From NCBI RefSeq assembly GCF_900142675.1, contig NZ_FRBS01000006.1, positions 62,001 through 126,000 of the forward strand: a stretch of DNA of 64,000 nt. Reading direction: 5' to 3'. Both the position numbers and the translations under genes were made by a program. Source of the stretch: Shouchella rhizosphaerae. GTDB taxonomy: Bacteria; Bacillota; Bacilli; Bacillales; Bacillaceae_D. This document shows, in pieces, positions 27,131-35,114 of the stretch. Numbering within the stretch: position 1 is the first letter of the stretch; every line of letters begins with the position of its first letter. A model generated the notes under the pieces. It did no database searches, was not told where the DNA came from, and saw only the letters and a program-made list of their open reading frames with translations.

Positions 27131-27195
27131 AGAAAAACCCTAATTAACGCCATGGTTTGGCGCTAATTAGGGTTTTCTCCAGAAAGACTCCACCC
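27131..27195 (-). promoter_or_regulatory. terminator-type leader RNA, candidate GlpP target
   Basis: On the minus strand the leader reads GGGTGGAG (27195-27188), 8 bases, then GAGAAAACCCT, whose AAAACCCT arm begins a 19-bp stem with one mismatch closing with AGGGTTTTTC at 27141-27131. That is an intrinsic terminator 40 bases before the lipoprotein start. GGGT can pair with ACCC in an alternative fold. The leader on the opposite side at 27436-27509 has the same two blocks in the same order, and glpP lies in that operon. Confidence 0.7.
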
Positions 27196-27219
27196 GTATA
27201 TGAACTGTTGTTACGCCAT

Positions 27220-27248
27220 ATTATCTGCTAAACATAGGCGAATGTCAA
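27220..27248 (-). promoter_or_regulatory. strong sigma-A promoter for the lipoprotein gene
   Basis: Minus strand TTGACA (27248-27243), 17-bp spacer, GATAAT (27225-27220). Transcription would start near 27213 and run through the terminator-type leader. Confidence 0.75.
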
Positions 27249-27435
27249 TTAAAAAATTGTAAATAATAAGCAAATTAAATGATTGGACATTGACAAAGGA
27301 AGCGCATTCAATTATTTTAAAAGGACAACTCGTAAGTGCCTGTTTAATAGCGGGCCTCTAAATCTTAATGACAGATTCACTCTGTCTTAACATTCCTTTT
27401 TTATACTAAAAGGGAAAGGTACAAACTGAATATGT

Positions 27436-27509
27436 GGGTGGAGACGATGAGAAAACCCTTGTAAATGCTGGTCCTAAGCTACGTGTACCAGTGTTTATTA
27501 GGGTTTTTT
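27436..27509 (+). promoter_or_regulatory. terminator-type leader RNA, candidate GlpP target, of the HAD-glpP operon
   Basis: GGGTGGAG at 27436-27443, 5 bases, GAGAAAACCCT at 27449-27459. AAAACCCT and GCTGG pair with CCAG and AGGGTTTT to give a terminator ending in TTTTTT at 27504-27509, 24 bases before the first gene start. A -10-like TATACT lies at 27402-27407. Matches the divergent leader in block sequence and order. GlpP of Bacillus subtilis is known to antiterminate glp leaders when glycerol-3-phosphate is present; extension to these leaders is inference. Confidence 0.7.
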
Positions 27510-27533
27510 GTTGTGGAAAAAAGGAGGATGGGC

Positions 27534-28334
27534 ATGGACAAATACAGCCATTATTTCTTTGATTTAGACGGGACATTGCTCCATGGGGGCATGTTGTTGC
27601 CAGGGGCAAAGGAGCTAGTCGATGCTTTATGCGCCAACGGCAAGCATGTTTATTTTTTAACGAACCATCCTGTTCGCTCTAGGAAAGTACTAAGTGCTGA
27701 TTTGCAAAAGTTAGGGCTGGAGATTACGTATAACCAGTTGCTTACCCCCGTTATGGGCTTAATCGAATACGTGCACTCGAATGGCTTGGCAAGCAGGAAA
27801 CTCTATGTGGCCGGTTCGAACATGATTAGAGAAGAGCTCTTTGAACTAGGTTTGCATATAGGTGACTGTGAAAGGGGAAACGGGCCAGAGCAAATAGCTG
27901 TGGTGCTTGGCATGTCGCCTGATTTGACGTACCGCCAATTGCAAGAAGCACTTTGGCTCATTCAAAACGGGGCGAGTCTTATTTTGCTCAATGAAGATTT
28001 ACTTTGCCCGCATCCAAAAGGGTTTTTAATTGATACGGGCTCTTTGGCCCGATTGCTAGACCATCCAAGGTTTGGCCACCAGACAGTGTCAGTCGGCAAG
28101 CCATCTTATTGGATGCAAAAAGCGCTATTGCGCGTAATGGAAGGAAAGATAGACGATGCAGTAATCATAGGGGACTCGCTATTAAGTGATATTGGGATCG
28201 GCAATGCATTAGGAATCGATACCATTTTAGTCTATTCAGGCGTTACAACAAAAGACCAGCTATTCGGTACGGCTCATCACCCAACTAGTGTCTATGCATC
28301 TGTTCAAGAGATCTATCAAACAATAAAGGGGTAA
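27534..28334 (+). CDS. HAD-superfamily phosphatase, NagD/AraL type
   Basis: 266 residues; ATG at 27534 has AAGGAGG 6 bases upstream; the longer frame from 27465 runs through the leader terminator and is not used. Motif I FFDLDGTLL (Asp near 9 and 11), motif II FLTNHP, motif III Lys in VSVGKPS, motif IV IIGDSLLSDIGIG, with a C2-type cap between. Cytoplasmic phosphatase; members act on glycerol phosphates, sugar phosphates or phosphoglycolate. The GDPD and glpP in the same operon point to a glycerol phosphate, giving free glycerol. Confidence 0.82.
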   Translation: MDKYSHYFFDLDGTLLHGGMLLPGAKELVDALCANGKHVYFLTNHPVRSRKVLSADLQKLGLEITYNQLLTPVMGLIEYVHSNGLASRKLYVAGSNMIREELFELGLHIGDCERGNGPEQIAVVLGMSPDLTYRQLQEALWLIQNGASLILLNEDLLCPHPKGFLIDTGSLARLLDHPRFGHQTVSVGKPSYWMQKALLRVMEGKIDDAVIIGDSLLSDIGIGNALGIDTILVYSGVTTKDQLFGTAHHPTSVYASVQEIYQTIKG

Positions 28335-28340
28335 AGCCGT

Positions 28341-28871
28341 ATGTTTACGCAACCGTTTATTCATGCACTGACAGACAGCCAACAAGAAAAAAGGTGCCGC
28401 AATTCGAATGTGGACACGATTTTTTTACTTACTGGTAAGATGCATTTGCTGCCTGACCAAGTTTATTGTTTCCAGAAACAAAACAAAAAAGTGTTCGTCC
28501 ATGTCGATTTGATTTCTGGAATAGAAAGCCACACGCCTGATGGCATGCGTTACATCGCCGAAGTGATCGCACCTGATGGCATCATTAGCACAAGGAGCCA
28601 ATCGATTATCCAGGCGAAAAAATGTGGGTTAAAGACGATTCAGCGTGTTTTTTTAATTGACACACAAGCAATGGAAAAGGCTGTACAAACGGTTAACAAA
28701 ATCAAGCCTGACGCAGTAGAAGCGATGCCTGGGTTAATGCCGAGGGTCATAAAGGAATTAGTTGAGATGACTACCGTGCCAATTGTAGCCGGCGGATTGT
28801 TTAAAACAAAGCAAGAAATGGAAAACGCGCTTCATGCAGGCGCGGTCGCCGTGTCAGCTAGCATTATTTAG
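28341..28871 (+). CDS. glpP: GlpP-type glycerol-3-phosphate-responsive antiterminator
   Basis: 176 residues, AAAGGGG ribosome site, 6 bp after the phosphatase. Matches the GlpP TIM-barrel family: FLLTGKMHLLPDQV, VFVHVDLISGI, GIISTRSQSIIQAKK, PDAVEAMPGLMP and PIVAGGLFKTK. GlpP binds leader RNA and prevents termination when glycerol-3-phosphate is high. Being inside a glycerophosphodiester import operon that has a terminator-type leader, it probably controls its own operon and the divergent lipoprotein gene. It may be a local paralogue of the chromosomal glpP; that cannot be seen here. Confidence 0.9.
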   Translation: MFTQPFIHALTDSQQEKRCRNSNVDTIFLLTGKMHLLPDQVYCFQKQNKKVFVHVDLISGIESHTPDGMRYIAEVIAPDGIISTRSQSIIQAKKCGLKTIQRVFLIDTQAMEKAVQTVNKIKPDAVEAMPGLMPRVIKELVEMTTVPIVAGGLFKTKQEMENALHAGAVAVSASII

Positions 28872-28883
28872 GGGGTACTGTTT

Positions 28884-29831
28884 GTGGAAAATCGCATTGA
28901 ACAGGTAAAAAAGCCGCTGAAAACGCCGCCGAAAAGAAGATGGAACGGGATCAAACGCAACTGGGATCTTTATTTGCTTGTCCTTCCGGTTGTGGTCTAT
29001 TTTTTGATCTTTAAGTATTACCCTATGTATGGCGTGCAAATTGCCTTTAAAGATTTTATCGCCGCCGAAGGAATTTGGGGAAGCCCGTGGGTCGGATGGG
29101 AACACTTTATTCGTTTTTTTGAAAGTTTTTATTTTGAACGCTTGATCGGAAATACGATCGGCTTAAGCCTCTATAACTTAGTGATTGGCTTTCCAATTCC
29201 GATTATTCTTGCCTTGCTCATTAATGAAATTCGTTATAAAAAAGCAAAGGGTTTTGTCCAGACAGTGACGTATGCGCCCCATTTCTTGTCGACTGTCGTT
29301 ATCGTAGGAATGCTGTTTTTACTGCTGTCACCTAATGGCCTCGTTAACCAGATTCTCGGCTTGTTAGGCATTTCGGAAATTGCCTTTATGACTTCGCCTG
29401 AATGGTTTAAAACGACATACGTGTTTTCCGATGTATGGCAGCAAATGGGTTGGAGCTCGATCATTTATTTGGCTGCTCTTGCCGGCATTGACCCACAGCT
29501 GCACGAAGCCGCTAAAATCGACGGCGCTAGCCGCTTAAGGCGAATTTGGCATGTCAACTTGCCAGGGATTCGCTCGACGATCATCATCTTGCTGATTTTG
29601 CAGACAGGGAGCATTGTGAGCGTTGGTTTTGAAAAAGTATTTTTAATGCAAAACCAGCTCAACATGGAAGCATCTGACGTGATCGCTACCCATATTTACC
29701 GAACAGGAATCGCAGGCGCCCAATACAGTTATTCGGCAGCAATCGGTCTATTTGAATCAGCGATTAACTTTTTTATTCTGATTTTTGTCAATTACACAGC
29801 AAAGAAAACAAGCCAAACGAGTTTGTGGTAG
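28884..29831 (+). CDS. ABC permease, LplB/UgpA type
   Basis: 315 residues from GTG at 28884 with AGGGGG upstream. Basic N-terminus, then six membrane segments (DLYLLVLPVVVYFLIF near 30-46) and EAA loop HEAAKIDGASRLRRIWHVNL near 210. Pairs with the next permease and the divergent LipO-type lipoprotein. No ATPase in this operon, so a shared one (for example the MsmK-like protein at 19109) is needed. Confidence 0.85.
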   Translation: MENRIEQVKKPLKTPPKRRWNGIKRNWDLYLLVLPVVVYFLIFKYYPMYGVQIAFKDFIAAEGIWGSPWVGWEHFIRFFESFYFERLIGNTIGLSLYNLVIGFPIPIILALLINEIRYKKAKGFVQTVTYAPHFLSTVVIVGMLFLLLSPNGLVNQILGLLGISEIAFMTSPEWFKTTYVFSDVWQQMGWSSIIYLAALAGIDPQLHEAAKIDGASRLRRIWHVNLPGIRSTIIILLILQTGSIVSVGFEKVFLMQNQLNMEASDVIATHIYRTGIAGAQYSYSAAIGLFESAINFFILIFVNYTAKKTSQTSLW

Positions 29832-29844
29832 GGGAGGAATGTAC

Positions 29845-30723
29845 ATGAAACAAAGCACAGGCGATCGCCTTTTTGGTATAGCCGTTTACATGTGTGTGGC
29901 GCTTATTACATTAATCGTTTTGTATCCACTCGTTTATGTGCTTAGTGCTTCGTTTAGCGATCCAGCAGCCATTTTAAGGGGGGATTTGTGGTTGTTCCCA
30001 ATCGATCCAACGATCGAGTCCTATAAAAGCGTGTTTCAAAATGAAGACGTCTGGATAGGGTTTCGCAATACTTTTCTCTATACGACTTTAGGAACGGCCT
30101 TCAATTTGCTTTTGTCGATTATGGTCGCCTATCCGCTATCACGAAAAGACTTTTATGGCAGAAACGTGTTGACGATTTTTCTTGTTTTTACGATGTTCTT
30201 TAGCGGGGGAATGGTGCCAACCTATTTGCTCGTCCGTGATTTAGGGATGTTGAACACGATTTGGGCAGTGATCGTGCCTGGGGCAGTATCGGTGTACAAT
30301 GTCGTTATTATTCGCACATTCTTCCAGAATATCCCTAATGAACTGCGGGAATCGGCAGAGTTGGATGGCTGTTCCAACATCCAATATTTAATCAAGATAT
30401 TGTTGCCGTTGTCAAAGCCCGTGATTGCGGTCATGGTTTTGTTTTACGGCGTCAGCCAGTGGAATGCTTTTTTTGACGCATTGATTTATTTAACGGACAG
30501 AAATCTTTTTCCCCTTCAACTGTTCTTAAGGGAAATGCTGATCCAAGATCAACTGTCTGAAATGGTACAAGTGAGCGATTCGACATTAGACAACCACGCC
30601 TTAACAGTGGAAGGCTTAAAATATGCGGTTGTTGTCGTAGCCAGCTTGCCAATGTTGGTGTTGTATCCATTTTTGCAACGTTTTTTCGTAAAAGGTGTCA
30701 TGATTGGTTCCATCAAAGGGTAA
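29845..30723 (+). CDS. ABC permease, YtcP/UgpE type
   Basis: 292 residues from ATG at 29845 with GGGGAGG upstream; the longer frame from 29785 overlaps the previous gene and lacks a site. Six membrane segments; EAA loop RESAELDGCSNIQYLIKILL. Second half of the channel. The stop overlaps one base with an ATG of the next frame, but the GDPD start is placed at 30774. Confidence 0.83.
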   Translation: MKQSTGDRLFGIAVYMCVALITLIVLYPLVYVLSASFSDPAAILRGDLWLFPIDPTIESYKSVFQNEDVWIGFRNTFLYTTLGTAFNLLLSIMVAYPLSRKDFYGRNVLTIFLVFTMFFSGGMVPTYLLVRDLGMLNTIWAVIVPGAVSVYNVVIIRTFFQNIPNELRESAELDGCSNIQYLIKILLPLSKPVIAVMVLFYGVSQWNAFFDALIYLTDRNLFPLQLFLREMLIQDQLSEMVQVSDSTLDNHALTVEGLKYAVVVVASLPMLVLYPFLQRFFVKGVMIGSIKG

Positions 30724-30773
30724 TGAAAACGCGGTTAAACCATAAACATGAGAAGACAAAGGGAGGAAAGAAG

Positions 30774-31475
30774 ATGGACGTACAAGCAATTGCCCATAGA
30801 GGCTATTCCGCAAAGTATCCTGAAAACACACTTGCCGCTTATGAAGCAAGCATAGATCTTGGATTTTCCCATATTGAGGTAGATGTTCACTTAAGCCGTG
30901 ATGAAGTGCCTGTCATTATGCATGATAAAACCGTCGATCGCACAACCAATGGCACTGGCCTAATTAATGCCTATACATTAAAAGAGCTGCGCCGTTTAAA
31001 AACGAGCGGCAACGAACGGATTCCGACACTTGAAGAAGTGTTAGACTTGGCAAAAGGGCGCGTGAAAGTCGCAATCGAGTTAAAGCAAATCGAGAACATG
31101 TATCCCCGGTTAGAGAGGAAGGTAGCCGCATTAATAGAGGAAAAAGGAATGGCCAATGACGTCTACGTCAATTCATTTAACCACGAATCAATGAAGACGT
31201 TGAGGGAGGTTGCCCCCGATTTGGAAATTGGCTTAATCAAAAGTGACGCATCGCCAGCATTGTTTCCTTATATGGAACAAATACAGGCGTCCTCTATTGC
31301 AATGGAACTTCGTTTCTATACAGAGGCCTTTGCCGATCAGTGCAAGGAGCGTGGCTATCAGCTCATTGTTTGGCCAATTGACACAAAAGAAGCGTGTGAA
31401 AGAATGGCGAAAAGGCCCGGCGTGCTATGTACGGTAAACGAATTGGAGCTGTTCAAAGAGAACTACCATGCCTAA
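30774..31475 (+). CDS. cytoplasmic glycerophosphodiester phosphodiesterase
   Basis: 233 residues; ATG at 30774 with GGGAGGAAAG. Motifs AIAHRGYSAKYPENT, FSHIEVDVHLSRD, IMHDKTVDRTTNGTG, KVAIELKQ and the C-terminal VWPIDTKEACERM. No signal peptide. Works on diesters brought in by the LplB/YtcP importer, giving glycerol-3-phosphate that could feed back through GlpP. Last gene of the HAD-glpP-permease operon. Confidence 0.9.
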   Translation: MDVQAIAHRGYSAKYPENTLAAYEASIDLGFSHIEVDVHLSRDEVPVIMHDKTVDRTTNGTGLINAYTLKELRRLKTSGNERIPTLEEVLDLAKGRVKVAIELKQIENMYPRLERKVAALIEEKGMANDVYVNSFNHESMKTLREVAPDLEIGLIKSDASPALFPYMEQIQASSIAMELRFYTEAFADQCKERGYQLIVWPIDTKEACERMAKRPGVLCTVNELELFKENYHA

Positions 31476-31740
31476 CTATTGGGCACATATCGAAATAATA
31501 ACGAAGATGCGCAACTGTATGAACAGCGCCATTTCTAAACCACAAAAAAGTGTAAAAGGAGAGCAAATATTTCCCACAGGGAATTAAGCCATTTTTGACG
31601 AAATATACGAATGGGACCAATGCTTTGACGTTTTTGATAAGGGAGTGGAAATGTTTGTTGTAAAACAACGCGGAGTGAATAGCGACGTTTAACGGCCTTG
31701 CCGGGAAGCACCAACCCATTTGAAGGAGTGTGTAAAACAT

Positions 31741-32664
31741 ATGAAAGTAGGATTGAGTTCATACAGCCTGTTGCAAGCGTTAAAAGATGGGCGCACCACA
31801 ATAGTGGATGCCCTTCAGTGGGTAGCCGACAATGGCGGCACCCATATGGAGCTCGTCCCTTATGGCTTTTCGGTTGTAGATGACTACGAATTGGCGACAA
31901 AGTTGAAAGACAAAGCAGCGGAAACAGGGATTGAGTTATCAGCCTACTGCATGCCAGCCAATTTCATCCAGCCGACGGAACGAGCTTTTCAGGAAGAAGT
32001 TGAACGTATCCAAAAACATGTCGATGTCGTCCATCATATGGGCATTAAGCTTTTGCGCCATGACGTGACAGCGTTTTCGCTCCCGCCGGAACAGCGGACA
32101 GTCCATTATTTTGACGACCACTTTGAGGAAATGGTTCGAGGGTGCCAGCTGATTGCTGATTATGCCAAACAGTATAGCATGACAACAACAATTGAAAATC
32201 ACGGCTTCAATGTCCAGTCAAGTGACCGTGTCCAGCGCTTGCTTCGCGCTGTTGATCGCGACAACTTTAAGACGACACTTGATATTGGAAACTTTCTTTG
32301 TGCAGACGAAGATCCGCTTGTTGGCATCCGTAAAAATTTGCCTGATGCAGCGACCGTCCATTTTAAAGATTTCTACGTGCGCCCATACTACGAGAATCCC
32401 GGGGAAGGGCCATGGTTTCGAACAGTAAACGGCAATTATTTGCGCGGTGCCATCGTCGGCCACGGCGAATTGCCGATCCGAGAAATTATCCGCCTACTAA
32501 AAGTCCACCATTATGATGGCTACATCGCTGTTGAATTTGAAGGGATGGAAGATTGCTTTACCGGCTCGAGAATCGCTATGAATAACGTCAAGCGTTTGTG
32601 GAATGAAGTGGCACTAGACGGCTGGAAAGTAACGGCAGAGGAGGTGAGCAATGAATGCGTGTAG
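31741..32664 (+). CDS. sugar phosphate isomerase/epimerase-family TIM barrel
   Basis: 307 residues, GAAGGAGTG before the ATG. Xylose-isomerase-like/AP-endonuclease-2 fold: VADNGGTHMELVPYG, THIENHGF-like TTIENHGFNVQSSD, TLDIGNFLCADEDP, TVHFKDFYVRP and IAVEFEGMEDC supply the Glu/His/Asp metal ligands. Converts or cleaves (keto)sugars; exact reaction not readable. Overlaps the Gfo/Idh gene by 10 bp, a pairing seen in keto-sugar pathways. The preceding 265-bp gap (31476-31740) has no ORF or clear hairpin. Confidence 0.8.
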   Translation: MKVGLSSYSLLQALKDGRTTIVDALQWVADNGGTHMELVPYGFSVVDDYELATKLKDKAAETGIELSAYCMPANFIQPTERAFQEEVERIQKHVDVVHHMGIKLLRHDVTAFSLPPEQRTVHYFDDHFEEMVRGCQLIADYAKQYSMTTTIENHGFNVQSSDRVQRLLRAVDRDNFKTTLDIGNFLCADEDPLVGIRKNLPDAATVHFKDFYVRPYYENPGEGPWFRTVNGNYLRGAIVGHGELPIREIIRLLKVHHYDGYIAVEFEGMEDCFTGSRIAMNNVKRLWNEVALDGWKVTAEEVSNECV

Positions 32665-33704
32665 CAGTAATTGGTTTAGGGACAATCTCTGACATGCATA
32701 TAAAATCGTACGCAGCCAATGCAAACGCGGAGCTGTATGGCTTGTGTGATGTCAATGAAGGGCGTGCCTATGAAAAAGCGGCGCTCTATGGCGTTGCAAA
32801 CGTATTTACCGATGCAGATGATGTCTTTGCCGATCCGAATGTCGATGCGGTCAGCATATGCACTTGGAATAAAACACATGCAGACTTGGCTGTGGCGGCG
32901 CTCCGAGCAGGAAAGCATGTTCTTGTAGAAAAGCCGCTGGCGCTGACTGTCGCCGAGGCCAAAAAAGTGCAAGCGGCAGCACAGGAGGCGAACACGATCT
33001 TGCAAGTCGGCTATGTTCGCCGTTTTGGGGCAAATACTCAAGTGCTGAAGGCGTTCATTGATAACGGAAAACTTGGCGATATTTATTACGCAAAGGCTTC
33101 ACTGTTGCGGCGCGTCGGCAATCCTGGCGGGTGGTTTTCGAACAAAGAGCTGTCTGGAGGTGGCCCGCTTATTGACTTAGGTGTTCACATCATTGACTGT
33201 TGCTGGTACTTAATGGGGCGGCCAAACGTTGAACGAGTAACGGGCCATGTCTATGATAAACTCGGAAACCGCAGCAACATTGAGCACCTTTCGTTCTATA
33301 AAACAGCTGACTACGATGCAGCCACGAATACAGTTGAAGATTTAGCCAATGCCTTAATAACGTTTGAAAATGGCAGCTCGCTTATGGTTGACGTTTCGTA
33401 CTCCCTTCATACCAAAAAAGACCACCTTTCCATGCAGTTATTCGGAACGAAAGGCGGTGCTGAGCTAGAACCAGCACTAACCCTTGTAGCTGAAGAACAA
33501 AATACGATTTTAAACATTGAGCCGCAATTGGATCATCCCACGTTCCATTTTGACAGTGCGTTCCAAAAACAAGTGGATGCGTTTGTGGAAGCGTGCTTAA
33601 CTGGCGCTCCTTCTCCTGCTCCTGCCGAAGATGGGCTAGCATTAATGAAAATGTTGGAAGGCATTTATTTGTCTTCTGAGCGGAAACGGGCGATTAGCTT
33701 GTAA
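32655..33704 (+). CDS. Gfo/Idh/MocA-family dehydrogenase
   Basis: 349 residues, starting inside the end of the isomerase gene with GGAGGTGAGC as ribosome site. NAD-binding VIGLGTISDMH, EKPLALT with the catalytic Lys, GGGPLIDLGVHIIDCCWYLM with the substrate Asp/His, and a C-terminal beta-sheet domain. Oxidises a sugar or inositol hydroxyl with NAD(P). With the isomerase it likely handles a sugar or polyol part, possibly the alcohol moiety freed by the GDPD, though this link is only positional. Terminator follows. Confidence 0.85.
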   Translation: MRVAVIGLGTISDMHIKSYAANANAELYGLCDVNEGRAYEKAALYGVANVFTDADDVFADPNVDAVSICTWNKTHADLAVAALRAGKHVLVEKPLALTVAEAKKVQAAAQEANTILQVGYVRRFGANTQVLKAFIDNGKLGDIYYAKASLLRRVGNPGGWFSNKELSGGGPLIDLGVHIIDCCWYLMGRPNVERVTGHVYDKLGNRSNIEHLSFYKTADYDAATNTVEDLANALITFENGSSLMVDVSYSLHTKKDHLSMQLFGTKGGAELEPALTLVAEEQNTILNIEPQLDHPTFHFDSAFQKQVDAFVEACLTGAPSPAPAEDGLALMKMLEGIYLSSERKRAISL

Positions 33705-33726
33705 AAAGGCTGTCTTTGTTTAGGTG

Positions 33727-33762
33727 AAAAGCCTAATTTCTCTTTGGAGAAATTAGGCTTTT
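33727..33762 (+). terminator. terminator after the isomerase/dehydrogenase pair
   Basis: AAAAGCCTAATTTCTC / GAGAAATTAGGCTTTT, a perfect 16-bp stem with a 4-base loop, ending in TTTT. Confidence 0.85.
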
Positions 33763-33929
33763 GTTGGCGATTGAAAAATGACGTAAAGATTGTCCAAGCT
33801 ATACTAGAGCGCGAGTAAACATAGGTGGTTTGAAGGCTGCATCATCCCCTAAATTTCCCATCTATATTCATCTTTCCTATTTCGCATCATAATGTCTGAA
33901 AGGACCCCATTGGCAAATAGGAGATCGTG

Positions 33930-34508
33930 ATGAAACTTAAACTATACTTTTTATCCACTTGGAGTGTGCTTGATCCAATTTATTTTTATATTTCCCGGCT
34001 TCATTATCCAGAAAGTGCGAAAACCAATACAACCGTTTTTCGAATCAAGCAAATTCGCTATAAAGGGCCGAAAGTTTGTTTGGCAGATGGACAGGAAATT
34101 TGCAAAAATGATGTGCTCGTAAAAATTCACTTGCATAATGTCCGCTTAATTAAAGAACTATTTACTATTGATAACGATTTAAAAAAGGCAAAAGTTTTAG
34201 TGCAAAAAGTAAAAGAATCGATGCCTCCTCTCGCCTTTTACATAGAGAGGCAAGAAAATGTGGAGGACATTAAAGGGATTATTGGCGTAACGATGTTAAA
34301 CAGGGGCTGTGAACGACTCGGATTTGAAGCACACCCTATTCGAAATCGCTTTTATAAGGGGTTAAAAAGGTTATCGCAACATCCAATTTTTTTGCTGTCT
34401 ATGTCAAAATTTCCTACTAAATCACGGAAAATCCCTTCCCCGATGTACGTGTTTATGTCTAAACAACGTCTGTTGGAAAAGTACGGCCCAAAGCTAGTGC
34501 AGTCCTAA
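33930..34508 (+). CDS. YkoP-like protein of unknown function
   Basis: 192 residues; ATG at 33930 with AGGAG 8 bases before. Basic, no clear signal peptide or membrane anchor (MKLKLYFLSTWSVLDPIYFY). Contains YKGPKVCLADGQEI, DVLVKIHLHNVRL, GCERLGFEAHPI and PSPMYVFMSKQ, a pattern I associate with Bacillus YkoP, whose role is not established. Stands alone after a terminator. Confidence 0.6.
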   Translation: MKLKLYFLSTWSVLDPIYFYISRLHYPESAKTNTTVFRIKQIRYKGPKVCLADGQEICKNDVLVKIHLHNVRLIKELFTIDNDLKKAKVLVQKVKESMPPLAFYIERQENVEDIKGIIGVTMLNRGCERLGFEAHPIRNRFYKGLKRLSQHPIFLLSMSKFPTKSRKIPSPMYVFMSKQRLLEKYGPKLVQS

Positions 34509-35114
34509 AGCATGAGAAAGACACTGCCATCACAATATAGCCATTTAACTCAGGAATTTTTACTTAGTTTTTATATTTTCCATGAAAAAATACCCGCTAA
34601 TGATAAAAGACCTGAGTATATATACCTGAATTAAGCGAGTGGATTTTTCTTGTAACAAAATATATTGCCAGAATAGACTGTTTTATGGTCTGGAAACGTT
34701 AGCGGTATGCGCAAAAAGAGCACAAAACGAGGTGCATAATGAGTCTAAATTCCTTCATTTAGAGGAACGTACGTTCTTTAATCTGGCGTAAAGAAGAGAT
34801 ATAGTCAGAAAAGAGTCTTTAGGCTTGAACGATCATGCTTGATGGCAAGTTGATGTGGAAGGTAAGTGGGTATTTAGGACCTGGTATTTCCTTTAATTTA
34901 CTTCAATTAAAAAGTTTTATAGGTATATTTTGTAATTAAAGTCATTATATTCAAACTGATGCCGAGCGAAATGAGCGGTTTTGCTTGCTGGGCTATACGA
35001 CTATGGACTCTGGACTATTGAAAGCCTTTTAATTTCGGGCTATATTGCTTGGTGGAAAGAAGAAGTTATGACCTACTACTAAGAGGCGACTTTAATACGG
35101 GAGGAGTGATTGGA
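34509..35114. other. 606-bp gene-free stretch with a LexA-box-like palindrome
   Basis: No ORF supported by a ribosome site. GAACGTACGTTC at 34765-34776 fits the core GAACNNNNGTTC of Bacillus LexA (SOS) boxes. GCCGAGCGAAATGAGCGG near 34965 and several AT-rich blocks have no recognised role. The ribosome site GGGAGGAGTG for the next gene is at the end. Confidence 0.35.

Noticed and set aside
27465-27533. Longer N-terminus for the HAD phosphatase
   Set aside because: It would be read through the leader terminator and lacks a ribosome site; ATG 27534 has AAGGAGG.
34763-34800. LexA-box as proof of an SOS gene
   Set aside because: No start codon within normal distance on either strand.
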